A program made the translations under genes and the position numbers. 64,000 nucleotides of DNA, taken from Rhizomys pruinosus. Lineage: Eukaryota; Chordata; Mammalia; Rodentia; Spalacidae. The stretch lies in contig VZQC01006354.1 in the NCBI GenBank assembly GCA_009823505.1, forward strand, positions 984,763-1,048,762, read 5' to 3'. The notes below the pieces were generated by a model that was given only the letters and a program-made list of their open reading frames with translations, was not told the origin of the DNA and did no database searches. Shown here piece after piece: positions 1-10,090 of this stretch (positions are counted from its first letter, which is position 1; every line of letters starts with the position of its first letter).

Positions 1-230
1 AAAAAAAAAAAGTCAATACAAGACCTGAAAGTGGAATTCAATAAAGAGACATACTGAAAGAAACCCAAACTTAAATAATGGAAGTGAAAAATTCAGTAAT
101 GAAATAAAAACTCCTTGGAAATCTTCACAAATAAAGTGAATTAGTTCTAATATTTGAAAAAATACATTTAAAACCAAAGCTAGAAATAAGAGATAAAGAA
201 GATCATTTCATACAAATTAAGCGCATAAAA
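1..230 (+). mobile_element. L1 ORF1 fragment (coiled-coil region)
   Basis: A-rich sequence reading like the coiled-coil part of rodent L1 ORF1, with phrases such as gaaagtggaattcaataaag. Cut off by the window edge and decayed, with no long open frame. Confidence 0.5.
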
Positions 231-960
231 CCATCAAGTGGTTCCAATTTTCAATGTACACACGAAGAACATGTGTTCTCTCACTTTCATAAAAGATAGA
301 CTGCCAGATGTAAACACACAGCCTGACTCCAACATGGTAATTGTGGTACCTTTCAGTACCCAAACCACAGCAGTATAGACCATAGTGACAAAAACTGTAC
401 AAAGAACCAGCTGGTGCCTTAACTTCTCTGCCGTGAAACTGTGACCCTCTTCCTCCCCCAAAAACTTTCTCCCTTAAATTTCTTTTGTTGTGGTATTTTA
501 CCAAAGCAACAGAAAAAGTAATCTAATACAGAAAATTGCTACCAAGAAGTGGGGCTTTGACTATGATAAAGCTGACTATGTGGTCCTTAGGCCTTTGAAA
601 ATGCTTCTAGCTGGAATGTGGAAGAGTTTGGTCTTTGGTTTGGAAAAAAACCCTTGTTTCCAAAGCTTAATGAAATACTTTGTTGTAAACCTTACTCACA
701 AGATTGCCAGAAAAAAATGCGGAGAGTAGAAGTTCAGCTTATCAAGCTTTAGAAGAGAACAAGGAATCTCAGGAACTTGTCTGAGGATCATTTGTATAAA
801 GTTTTAGCCAGTAATTTGTCTTCATTCTGCCCATGCCATGAGACCCTGAGTGAAGTGGAATTTTGATGGCAATGGAATAATTTGTTTGGCAGCAAAAATT
901 GTAAGACAATAGAGCATTCAGGCTGATCCTGAAAAAATGGCTTGAATGCTCTTCTGTCTT
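231..960. repeat. Decayed interspersed repeat, probably MaLR- or hAT-related
   Basis: The stretch around 430-530 (ttgtggtattttaccaaagc, then aacagaaaaagtaatctaat) has the wording that ends several old rodent interspersed repeats. The following 500-830 resembles ERVL-MaLR internal sequence. Open frames here are short and not protein-like. The family is uncertain. Confidence 0.3.
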
Positions 961-969
961 ACAAATTTT
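894..969. repeat. Imperfect inverted repeat (27 nt arms, 22 nt loop)
   Basis: 894-920 pairs with 943-969 at 24 of 27 positions; the core arm begins gtaagacaatagagcattca. Either strand would fold into a hairpin of about 76 nt. Confidence 0.75.
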
Positions 970-1200
970 TATATCCTATGATATTTATATTATACAATTT
1001 ATTATTTTATATAACTCATAAAATATATAAAATATTATACAATTTACTTATTTTATATAACTTATACAAAATATTTATATACTATGATATTTATATTATA
1101 TAATTGTATAATAAATAATAAAATATTTATATGCTATGATATTTATATTATATAACTGTATAATATAAATATTTTATAATAAGTTATATAAAATAAGAAA
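970..1200. repeat. AT-only imperfect tandem repeat
   Basis: Almost pure A/T. The block tatgatatttatattata recurs near 978, 1083 and 1137 with variable spacers. It is low-complexity DNA rich in short palindromes. Confidence 0.75.
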
Positions 1201-1479
1201 TGTGTCTTTAGGGTAAAACCTCACCCAGCAGAGGCTCCATATTGTAAAGATCTAAACTCATTTAAAGAAAGAAAGCTTAATCTGAAAATGAACCAAAAGT
1301 ATGGCTGAGGACAGCGTTTCTCCAGGGTGAACACACAGAAGTTGGAACCTTTATAGTCCAATGAGGCCAGACTATTTCTTGAACTTGATATTGGCAGCAC
1401 TGTTTTAAGTAACTAGTTATGAAAGCATGAAACATGAAAGATACAGGCTGAGGACTCCAAGTCAATATATCACAGAGTT

Positions 1480-1890
1480 ATTATTGGCATGTCACTGGTT
1501 ATTCCAGCACTACCTACAATAAAAGTTACAGAGCCAATCTACATGTCCAACAGGAGAGAAATGAATAAAGAAAATGTTTCATGTGTACAAAGTTGATTTC
1601 TCAGCCATACAAAAGAATAAAATTATATCAGTTGGAGGAAAATAGATGCAAACTACAAATAATCATAGTAAATGAATTAAGCCTATCATGGAATCTCATT
1701 AATTTTCCTCTTATTTGTAGTTCATAGAGTTTATGTAAAATTACAAATCACTTAGAAAGTAGAAGTGAGGCTAACTAAGTGAATACAGGGGGCTCATGAG
1801 AGGCAGGCAGAAACAGGTCAGAGTAGTTATGGGGCTTACATGTTTAACATATAACATATAACTGGAAAGAAATTTTAAAAAAAGAATAAA
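1480..1890 (+). mobile_element. L1 ORF2 3' end and 3' UTR fragment
   Basis: The text around 1500-1690 (ccaatctacatgtccaacag, then the cagccatacaaaagaataaa type) follows the last part of rodent L1 ORF2. It is followed by 3' UTR-like sequence with a G-rich patch and AATAAA near 1885. Many stops. Confidence 0.6.
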
Positions 1891-1891
1891 A

Positions 1892-2012
1892 TGTACAAAA
1901 GCTCAGGGGGCCCTACACAAGAAATACTTACAACTGGGTAATTGGCACTAGCATCCACAGATGAGGGGTACCTGAGCTTTTGTACAAAGCAGTTGGGCAT
2001 AATGCATTTTGG

Positions 2013-2044
<32 letters not shown>

Positions 2045-2275
2045 GAAAAGACTGCATCAAAGAACTGACTGAAACTGAAGTTCTGCTCAAAACAGTCAAC
2101 TTCCCCATGGACAATATTGAGAAAGACTAAGAGATGAAAAGCATGTTTGGCAGAATGCATGAGCTCTGGTGGGGTGGGGGAATGGGCGGGAACAAGGGTC
2201 TAGATTTGTTAAAAATAAATAAATAAATTAATTAAAAAAAAAGAAAAAAAAAGAAAAAAAAGAAAAAAATGTTAA
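1892..2275 (+). mobile_element. Short rearranged L1 3' end with (CAA)n and A-rich tail
   Basis: 1920-1970 matches the reverse of an L1 ORF2-end segment (agcatccacagatgagg), also seen at 39199 and 56796. It is followed by forward sequence with a (CAA)n run at 2018-2043, a G-rich stretch (2169-2190) and an A-rich tail from 2208. The same start and end words occur at 39185-39810. Confidence 0.45.
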
Positions 2276-3009
2276 ATTATATAGAAAATTCATTTCTAAG
2301 CTTAAATATTTGTTGTGTGATAATATGTCTGTGGAAACTTGTAAAAATATCTACTGACCTGGTAGGAAACTGACACCCAACTAAGTTAAGGATGCCAAAA
2401 AAGTCCAACTGAATGAACCAATGAGTTTTATTGGTGTTACTTAGTGGAATATGGGTGAGGGGTTACCTACAGGAACAGAAATAACTCAAAGACAGCTGCA
2501 TCTACAAACCCTACTCCAGCATGGGTGATGACTTGCAACAAGTTGGAAACCTGAAACAAATATCACAACTTGCAGGGAACTTAATAGCTTGGAGACTGAC
2601 TCAGAGTGCTCAAATGGTCTGAGCCTCTTTCAAGGAGTTCAGATAGTCTCTGCTTCTTCCAGGAAGCTAGGCTGATCTGTTTAAGGCAGCTTGGTTGGTC
2701 TGAGGCTCTTTTAGCAAACTTGCCTTGTCTGAGTGCCCCTCAGCAGTCCCACTGCTCACATAAGTTTGGGGAGGGAGGAGCCTCGTGAATATGAGTGGTT
2801 GAAACCAGGGACTTCTTGAAATTTCTGAGTTCCTTCCTGAATCATAAGGAGCATTCCTTTAGAATATCTTAGTCTTTACAAGCTTCTCTCCTGGATGGAC
2901 TGTATCAACTTGGAAGAAATTACTATACAATAGTCCACTCAAAAGAAAACAAAAATATCCTGTTCCTTACCTAAATTTTTTATTTCTTTAATTGCTTATA
3001 TTAGTATAA
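2276..3009. other. No gene seen
   Basis: Unassigned sequence with short open frames only. No SINE or LTR boundaries were recognised. Confidence 0.4.
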
Positions 3010-3335
3010 ATTATTAATTTCCCTCTTGTGGTTATTAGGCTTTACAGCTGGGTTGGTCCACTGATTGATTTTCTCCCTTAGCTGATTACATAGTATTCTC
3101 TAAAACTATGAGTGCTAGTCTTTAGGGAGAAGGCTTACAGGTCAGTTACAGCTCCCTTGCTCCAAGTTGTGTATCTGACTTTTGTCCTGTGTTCAGCAAT
3201 AGGATCTTACTTTCAAATTCTGGGAGGTAATCATGGACTGTGGCAATAGCCTGTGTTATTTTGGCAGGCAATAGCCTGTGTTATCTCTTGGACTACCCAA
3301 CAACTCAGTCCTATTTTGCGATTTGTAATTATACA
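3010..3335 (-). mobile_element. L1 3' UTR fragment
   Basis: Parallel in wording to 21460-21760, which lies inside a longer minus-strand L1 just downstream of its ORF2. Shared landmarks are the ggttattaggctttacagct-type phrase and the tagcctgtgttattttgg phrase. Confidence 0.6.
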
Positions 3336-4385
3336 TTCCTTTTTTCTCTTTGTGTAACCTGTATTCAGTCCTTTGTACTGCTCCAGTATTCTCTTTAGGG
3401 CTGTTGTGGTGCACATGAATTCTTTTAGCCTATATATGTCATGGAATAAATTCCTTTCCCCTTAGACTATTATAGATAATTTTTCTGGGTAAAGTATTCT
3501 GGGTTGGCATTTATGGTCATTTAAACTCTAGATTACTTTGGTACAGCCTCTTCTGACTTTCATAGTTTGCAGTGACTAGTCAGCTGTAATTCTGTTGGGC
3601 TTTCCTGTATACATAACTTGTTGCTTTTCTCTAGATGCTTTCAGTACTCCCTCTTAGTTCTGCACATTTAGAGTTTTTAGTATGGGGAGATTCTGATCTG
3701 ATTCTTTATCCTTATTGTTCTTTGTGCTTCTTGTACCTGTATACGTATGTCTTTTCTTAATTTGGGGATGTTTTCTTCTATAATTCTGTTGAAGACCTAC
3801 CTGGTCAATGCCATGGAACTGAGATTATTCTCCTGTACCTAGGATGTGTAGATTCCTCTTCTCATGGTGTCTCACATTTCTCATATATTCCATTCCTGTG
3901 GTTTTATTTATTTATTTTTTCATATTCTTTGTTTGAGTAGTCCAATTCTTCAACTTAGTCAGCTGGTCTTAATATTCTGTTTTCCATTTCATTCATACTG
4001 CCTGTGAGGCATTCTCTTGTCATTTAAATGAGCTTATTGAAGTTTTCAATTCCATCTTCATTCTGGCTTCAATTTTCTTCAATATTTCTCTCTCTTTTGT
4101 GAATTCACTTTTCAATTCCTGAATTGGTTTGTCAAATTTGTCATTTTATTCAGCTGCATATTTGTATTTTCTTTTCTTCAGACAGGAGTTTATTCTTATC
4201 CTCTTTGAGTTTTCTGTGTTGTCTGTATTCTTTAATTTCTTTGATCATATTTATGATTGTTCTTTTATATTCTACATTCTGTTTATATTGTTGATGTTGC
4301 TTGGTTGGTTTTTTCTCAGATATGAAAAATTAGTTGGTATATGCTTCAGGTTCTTGCTTTTGATTTTTTTTTTTTTTTTGGCAGG
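3336..4385 (-). mobile_element. L1 (HAL1-like) ORF1 region, decayed
   Basis: On the minus strand this reads as the ORF1 / coiled-coil part of an old L1 or HAL1. Plus-strand landmarks are cagctgtaattctgttgggc (near 3579) and phrases of the aattcctgaattggtttgtc type (near 4117). It sits directly beside a tandemly repeated G-rich block in the position of an L1 5' UTR. The 118-codon plus-strand frame at 4129-4485 is antisense to this and not a gene. Confidence 0.5.
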
Positions 4386-5455
4386 ACAGGATGATTTCAA
4401 GCTGATTAGTGAAGTGTTCTTTGGTAGGGAAAAAGGAATTCAAGGCCAGGGGGTGTCCAGTGGCTGGGTTCTGGCAGACCACTAAGGAAGTGTCAATCAG
4501 GAAGATCAGGAGGGGGTGGTGGAGCTAAGGGTGTGGTAGGGTGAGGATGGTCTAAAAAGAAAGGTGGAATAGGTATGGGCCCTGACACTGGATAATGCAG
4601 CTAGTGTGGGCAGAGGGTCTAAGCACACAGTGGGCCTGGATATTTATTAGGAGACCAGTGCAGAAGTCTGAGGCAGGAAGAGCAGGAGCAGTCCTCAACT
4701 AAAGGCTGGAAGAAGAGGGCCTTCTGGGAGAGAATAGGGTTCTTCAGAACCAGGAAATTAAATGGAAGTGGGTAGGGTATGAAATACCAGGTAGTAAGCA
4801 CATCTCTGCCAGGCAGAGTAGGAGGCCTGCAGGTAGGACCTGGATAGGGACACTCCAGGGAGAGTCTAATAAACTAGGCAGAGGAAGTGTGGCCCTGAAG
4901 CTAGAGAATACACTAGTTTTGGCATAGGGGATCAGGACGTAATGAACAGGATCTGTATTGGGAGACAAGTCCAGAGCTCTGAGGCAGGAGTAGACCTAGA
5001 CCCAAGGTGGAAGGGGGACGGCATTCTGAGAGACAATGGATCAGGTCAGGGTGAAGGGGAATCAAGCTGCAGTAGATGGGGTCAGAGTTACCAGGTTAGT
5101 ATGCAGGTCTCTACAGGCAGATGAGGAAGGGGCCTAAGAACAAAGTGGGGCGTGAGGAAAGCCATTGGATGGTCTAAATTGACAGGGCAGGTATGGGCCC
5201 TGAAGCTCCTCTTTTGATTTTATATCCGAGGGGCCAAACGGGTCCAGGCAGGCTACTTAGAAACTCTCCAGGAGGGAGAAGGAGTCCTGGATAATTAGAT
5301 GCATTCTGACAGCCTCAGAGGGATGGAGCTAAACTCAAGAGGAATGGGCAGGTCCCTACTAGCTAGCTGGGAAGCCTGAGCCCCTAGCAGTGGGTGGAGG
5401 GGGAGAGTAGAGATGGTCCCACAACAAGGGGATGGGGCAGGTAGGATTTGAGTAC
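4386..5455 (-). repeat. L1 5' UTR-like tandem monomers of ~310 bp
   Basis: The phrase tatgggccctga recurs at about 4572 and 5192, and a variant (gtgtggccctgaagct) at about 4889. The phrase ctgaggcagga recurs near 4669 and 4979. Period is therefore about 305-320 bp over roughly three units. The block is G-rich on the plus strand (C-rich on the minus), and adjoins ORF1-like sequence, as expected for a reverse-orientation L1 promoter. Monomer identity is inferred. Confidence 0.5.
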
Positions 5456-5870
5456 TGTTCTAGTTTGCTTTTTCTATTTCTATAACAAAACAATCTGACC
5501 AATAACAACGTGTGGAATAAAGGGTTTATTTGGCTCACATATCCTGGGTCACAGTTCATCACTTAGGGAGCCCAACATAGGAGCTCAGGTCAGGAACCTG
5601 GAGGCAGTAGCTGAAACACAGGCCATGGAGGAGTGCTGCTTACTGGCTTGCTCCTTGGCCCATGCTCAGCCTGCTTTCTTATACAATATACAACAACCTG
5701 CTCAGGGGTGGCACTGCCCACAATATGCTGGGTCCTCCCTCATTGCTCAACAATCAAGACAATACTCCACAGACACTGCCACAGGCCAGTCCAATGGAGG
5801 AAATTCCCCAATAGAGGCTTCCTCAACCTAGGTGTGTCAAGTTGACACTAAAGCTATCCAACACAGGTAC
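5456..5870 (+). mobile_element. Rodent hAT-Charlie-like non-autonomous repeat
   Basis: Well-preserved copy of a common rodent medium-length repeat. It opens with gtttgctttttctatttcta and closes with gtgtcaagttgacactaaag. Two more copies lie at 53890-54290 (plus) and 62019-62410 (minus). I recall this group as URR1/RCHARR1; the exact name is uncertain. The short frames here are not genes. Confidence 0.65.
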
Positions 5871-6079
5871 TCAGCCTTGGAGGTGGAGTCAGACACTCTC
5901 AAGCTTGCCTCAGAGGGAAGGATTCAAGACTCAAGGAGAGGGGATGGAAAAAAGGATGTGCATGGTTAGTGTGCAGATAAAAAGAAAGGAAGTTTGATTT
6001 CATGCTGAACACAAATGCTCGAGATTAAAGTCTGATACTGTCGGTTGAAATCCAAAGTTCTCTCTCACAGCCAGAGTTA
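5871..6079. other. No gene seen
   Basis: Short unassigned spacer between the hAT-like repeat and the SINE nest. Confidence 0.4.
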
Positions 6080-6088
6080 ATGTACCAT

Positions 6089-6090
<2 letters not shown>

Positions 6091-6131
<41 letters not shown>

Positions 6132-6136
6132 TTTTT
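6091..6136. repeat. (ATTT)n microsatellite
   Basis: About 11 tandem ATTT/TTTA units, most likely grown from the A-tail of the minus-strand SINE cluster on its right. Confidence 0.95.
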
Positions 6137-6282
6137 GGTCTTTTCAAGACAGGGTCTCTCTGTAGCCCAAGCTGTTCTGGAACTCGATCTGTAGACCAGG
6201 CTGGCCTTGAACTCACAAAGATTCGCCTGCCTCTGCCTCCCGAGTGCTAGGATTAAAGGCATGTGCCACCATGCCTGGCTAT
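6137..6282 (-). mobile_element. B1 SINE
   Basis: Minus-strand B1: the reverse of the 7SL-derived body with gaccaggctggccttgaact, then the promoter-side end attaaaggcatgtgccacca. A second (TTTA)n tail of the next B1 follows. Confidence 0.9.
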
Positions 6283-6457
6283 TTATTTATTTATTTATTT
6301 TGGGGGGAGAGGGTCTCTTTTCTTCAGAAAGGGTCTCCCTGAAGCCCCAGCTGGCCAGGAACTCACTATGTAGACCTGGCTGGCCCTTGCACTCCTAGAG
6401 TTCAACTTCTGCCTCCCAAGTGCTGGGATTAAAGGCATGTGCCACTACTTCCAGCTA
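6283..6457 (-). mobile_element. B1 SINE, second copy
   Basis: A second minus-strand B1, more diverged than its neighbour, with the landmark gggattaaaggcatgtgcca near 6426. It has its own (TTTA)n tail at 6281-6300. Confidence 0.85.
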
Positions 6458-6697
6458 TTTTTTATTTATTTTTTAATATTTTACTTATTATTTTTATGTG
6501 TATGAGTATATTACCTGCATGTGTGTAAGTGCACCCATGTCATGCAATGCCGTCAGAGGTCAGAAAAAGGCATTAGATCCCCTGGAAGTAGAATTACAGA
6601 TGATTGTTATGCCTCCATGTGGGTGCTGGGAATGGACCCTGGTCCTCTGCAAGATCCATGTGGGTGCTCTTAACTGATGAGCCATCTTTCCAGCCCC
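6458..6697 (-). mobile_element. B2 SINE (older, no internal duplication)
   Basis: Minus-strand tRNA-derived SINE ending in gccatctttccagcccc, the reverse of the A-box end. The 11-nt direct repeat atgtaccattt lies at 6080-6090 and again at 6701-6711. The whole 6091-6697 block, both B1s included, thus sits inside one original B2 insertion. Confidence 0.85.
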
Positions 6698-6714
6698 GTG
6701 ATGTACCATTTCTT

Positions 6715-7150
6715 AGTGAGGGTTTTTTTTTCCTTGTTAGCTATGTGGTTGAATGTAAGCGAATAATTTACATATCAGAAACCAGTCTGAAAGAAGACTT
6801 TCAGAAAGATAAATGAGTATAGAATTACTTCGCCATACAGGTAATAACAGGGAATGAGAGAGTGTAGGTCCTAGAATTGTCATCTATTGTTTATATTCCA
6901 GTTTTGTCCTACTAGGATTGTTAACATTCCCCATTGGACACATGGGTTTCTCCATGACAACACTACACTCTCTTCTGCTGCGTCAACGGGACTAAATAAT
7001 AAAAAATATTGGACTATAAAGATGACTACCATTTCACTATAGTTTTAAATAGTAACATGTACATTTAATTAGTATTAACAAATTATCTGGTCTACACTTC
7101 ACTAGTTATGAATATTAGCCAATATGTTGATTTAACAAATGGGATAATTG
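6715..7150. other. No gene seen
   Basis: AT-rich unassigned sequence, no repeat boundaries recognised. Confidence 0.4.
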
Positions 7151-7159
7151 TTAACTTCA

Positions 7160-7595
7160 AACAATGAAGTCTTGTAGGGATGAGGCTCTGTTTGGCTTGA
7201 GCAAGGTCTTGCATATCACTGTCCAGAATGCTTCTTTGAGGAACCAGGAGGTGGTATCCCTGTTTGCTGGACAGGGCTCCAAATCCTGGGGGCCTCTTTT
7301 GATGTATTGGGCAGATGTCACACCTCTATTTACTAAATACATGCCTGGGAGTTCTGTTTCCTGGGTAGGAGCCACATTTGGCTTGCCCTCTTTCACACCC
7401 TCCAGCCCCCATTTCCCTGCCAGGAGCACAGTAGCTTTAGTTTATAAACCTTTGCCTGTTGCCAATAAATCGAGTTATTCCCCCAATGAATTTCTCCCGG
7501 CTTGTTCTTGAGTCTGTCCTTCCTTACCCCCACCCCCTCTCTCTGGGCCTCCCAGTACTTTCTCCTTTCCCCTGTCTTCCAGGGCTAGGACCTGG
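7160..7595 (+). mobile_element. LTR-like block (possible solo LTR)
   Basis: Order of elements fits an LTR U3-R-U5. A TATA-like tttataaacc lies near 7440, and an AATAAA signal at 7464 is followed by a pyrimidine-rich stretch including ttgttcttgagtctgtcctt. No clean TG...CA ends or target duplication were found, so the limits are guesses. It is in the opposite orientation to the env/pol remains at 9.5-12.1 kb. Confidence 0.4.
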
Positions 7596-8120
7596 CTTGC
7601 TCACCAGCAGGACAGAGAGATCCAGGGAACCTGCAGTCCGGGAACATGCAGGCTCTGGTCAAGGGATGAAGAACAATGGAAGGCTACAAAGACTAACATG
7701 CTTATTCTCACAAAAGCACTGGAAATCTTGTCTGACATCGCTAACTTGGTGAGGAGGAAGGACTCGCTGGCCACTGAGTTCTGTATATTGTAACTTCTAT
7801 GCCTGAAACTCACATGTGCAAAAGACTATTCTAATTTCTTTTTCCTTACCTGAGTGTTAACCAGGGTAAGCAGAATACAAACGATGGAAACCAGAGCAAA
7901 TTAGAAGTCTCGTGGCCTGATGGAAGACATCTCGTGTGTGTGCTACATGCATGATATTGTTGTGTATATGTGTTAAGGATGAAATGGTGTTGGGAGGCTC
8001 TAGGAAGGCTCATGGGGCTGTCAATGCCTAGGACAGGCTGACTGCATTCACTGGGCTGGGACCTCAGTTCTTAGTGTCCACATCATTGTCTCCGTGGCAG
8101 GTTTGCTCAAATACTATTAT
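7596..8120. other. No gene seen
   Basis: Unassigned sequence downstream of the LTR-like block. Possibly retroviral leader or unrelated flank; nothing diagnostic. Confidence 0.3.
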
Positions 8121-8690
8121 ACTTGGGTTGCTCTCTCTATGCAAACTGAACAACTCAAGACTTAAAAAAATAACAATGGAGTTTTTAATTGGCATATTAA
8201 ATCCCTGCTTCCCACAGTCAGCAAGCCAAGGCACTCCTCCAATAACTGTGATTAATTCTTTTGGAGAATTATAAACTTGGAGAGCTTTATAAAAGAGAGA
8301 AAGGAATTGAACAGCAAGTGGGATTTAGCCAAAGATGTCACAGCTCCTATTGTTACCCTTCACAAACCATCTCACTGAATCAATCAAAAAAAAAAAGCCA
8401 AAAAGCTAAAAAGCTAAAAAGCTAAGGCAGTTGTTTTGCTGATACACTTGATGCATTCCTGTCTCTCCAGGAAGGATTAATTCATGACTATTGCTTGTTT
8501 GGAAAATTATAATCCAGAAGAAAATTATTAAATTTGTTAGAATGTGGAAAGAAAATGCATTGTGATAAAGAAGAAACTGACTTCAATTGATGAAGATAGC
8601 TTCATTTAGGTAAATGAGATTCATGCTTGGTATGCTCTCTCTATGCAAACTGAACAACTCAGTAACAATGGAGTTATTTAAAGAGGCAAA
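8121..8690. repeat. Region bounded by a ~55 bp direct repeat
   Basis: The phrase gctctctctatgcaaactga and its flanks (ending caatggagtt) occur at 8130-8184 and 8633-8674, about 500 bp apart. The first copy has a short insertion. Between them lies an 8 bp tandem repeat (aaaagcta, about four units, 8392-8424). The repeats could be remains of two LTR pieces. Confidence 0.45.
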
Positions 8691-8715
8691 CAACCTTTCC
8701 ATGGGAATGAAGGTT

Positions 8716-8765
8716 GTTGCACTGATGTCTGGGGTTGTTATACTGATGTCTGGGGTTGTTGTAAA
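8716..8765. repeat. Two-copy 21 bp tandem duplication
   Basis: The unit actgatgtctggggttgtt is repeated back to back. Confidence 0.85.
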
Positions 8766-9213
8766 TTCGCAGGGACCTAGTACAGGTCCTAAGGGGTTTT
8801 GAGCTTCTTCCTGTAGTCTAGGGAGAGGGATCCAGCCTTCTGAGAGAGGAGTCAGATATCTTCCAAAGGGGCTTTGCCTTTTTCAGGGGTTTCAAAAGGA
8901 ACCAGACATCCAGGCTGGTGGATGCCAGGCTGGGGGCTGCTGTGTCCTGAAATAGCTGTAACTTCCTCCCTGCATGGGAAGCAGGATATGTGGGAGGTCA
9001 GTTGATTCACTCCTTGTCAAGCTATTTTCCTTCAGATTCCAGAGCCTGAAGACATCAAAAGAATGGGGCAGGGGTATAGTTTCTTCTGGCTGTTTACAGA
9101 TGATGGGGAGTGGGTGGGTGCTAATCTTTCCAGTCCAGAGCTAGGGTCTGGTAGGCTGGATTAGAGCGATTGAATAGGAACATGGTCTTGATCTGATCCT
9201 GGTAGTGCTTCTT

Positions 9214-9467
9214 TTTAAAAATTTTTATTATTAATTTTATTTATTTCTGTATGTGTATGAATGTACTGTCTGCATGCAAGTCTGTGCACCCGTGTCGTGC
9301 AATGCCGCGGAGGTCAGAAGAGGGTGTTGGATTCCCCTGGAACTGGAGTTCTCCTGGAATTGGAGTTTCAGACAGTTCTTGGCTGCCATATGGGTGCTGG
9401 GGAACGAACCCGGGTCCTCTGTAAGAGCGGTCGGCGCTCTTAACCACTAGGCCATCTCTCCAGCCCC
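9214..9467 (-). mobile_element. Young B2 SINE with internal duplication
   Basis: Complete minus-strand B2 ending gccatctctccagcccc, with a B-box-like gaacccgggtcc. It is flanked by 14-nt target duplications, tggtagtgcttctt (9200-9213) and tggcagtgcttctt (9468-9481). The body has the duplicated segment ggaactggagttctcctgga. It is inserted in old retroviral sequence. Confidence 0.95.
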
Positions 9468-9479
9468 TGGCAGTGCTTC

Positions 9480-10090
9480 TTATAAAGGTGTTTGATTAGG
9501 TGTTCCTGTAAGAATTTCTGGAGACAGTTTATTAAGCAGAGAGCAATGGTTATTCAGAGAAGGAGGCAAAATTTGGGTCCCAACAGAAGGGATATCCAGG
9601 ATCTCCATTGTCCTAGACCAGTCCAAGAACCCTGTTTCAGAGCACTTGCGGATGTGAGCCCCCATCTTGGAACTTGTTGGCTGTGTCACTGACCAACCAC
9701 TCAGGATTGATTGACTTAGAAACAGCCTTCCTCCTGTAGGAAGGGGCTATGGAGGCGATCCAAGGCACAATGATGATGTAATGCTACCCGTGCAACCGAG
9801 TCTTAACTGGTTCTGAAGGGTGGTGATTGAACTGGCAATTTCATCTACAGTGTGTGAAAGACCTTTAGATAGCTGTTGAAAATAGTGGTTACTCTGGCAA
9901 CACCCATGCCTGAGGCAGAGTAATGCCTAAAGCTGACAGTAGAGGGAAGAGTTCAACAGCCCTCTTTTTCTCCCTGGTTGAGTGGATGCGCTAAGCTATG
10001 ATGATGTCGTTCAGGGGATGAGACAGTTTTCCTGTAACAATTGGATATCAGGATATTGAAAGACTAGGGTGTAGACACCCGACCAATTGG
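9480..10090 (-). pseudogene. Endogenous retrovirus env, transmembrane-subunit remains
   Basis: On the minus strand this decayed stretch holds pieces in the order expected for a class I (gammaretrovirus-like) envelope transmembrane subunit. A cleavage/fusion-peptide-like area lies around 9900-9960. A heptad-like stretch (VDEIASSITTLQNQL) follows around 9810-9860. Then comes the conserved tail of the CX6CC region, read here as CF, stop, VNQS (9702-9740), and a membrane-end piece with LLNKL near 9530. Several stops and frame changes interrupt it, so it cannot encode a protein. Upstream on the same strand lie surface-subunit and integrase remains. Confidence 0.55.

Noticed and set aside
4129..4485. 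118-codon membrane-protein-like frame rich in Phe/Leu
   Set aside because: Antisense of L1/HAL1 ORF1-type sequence and T-rich low complexity.
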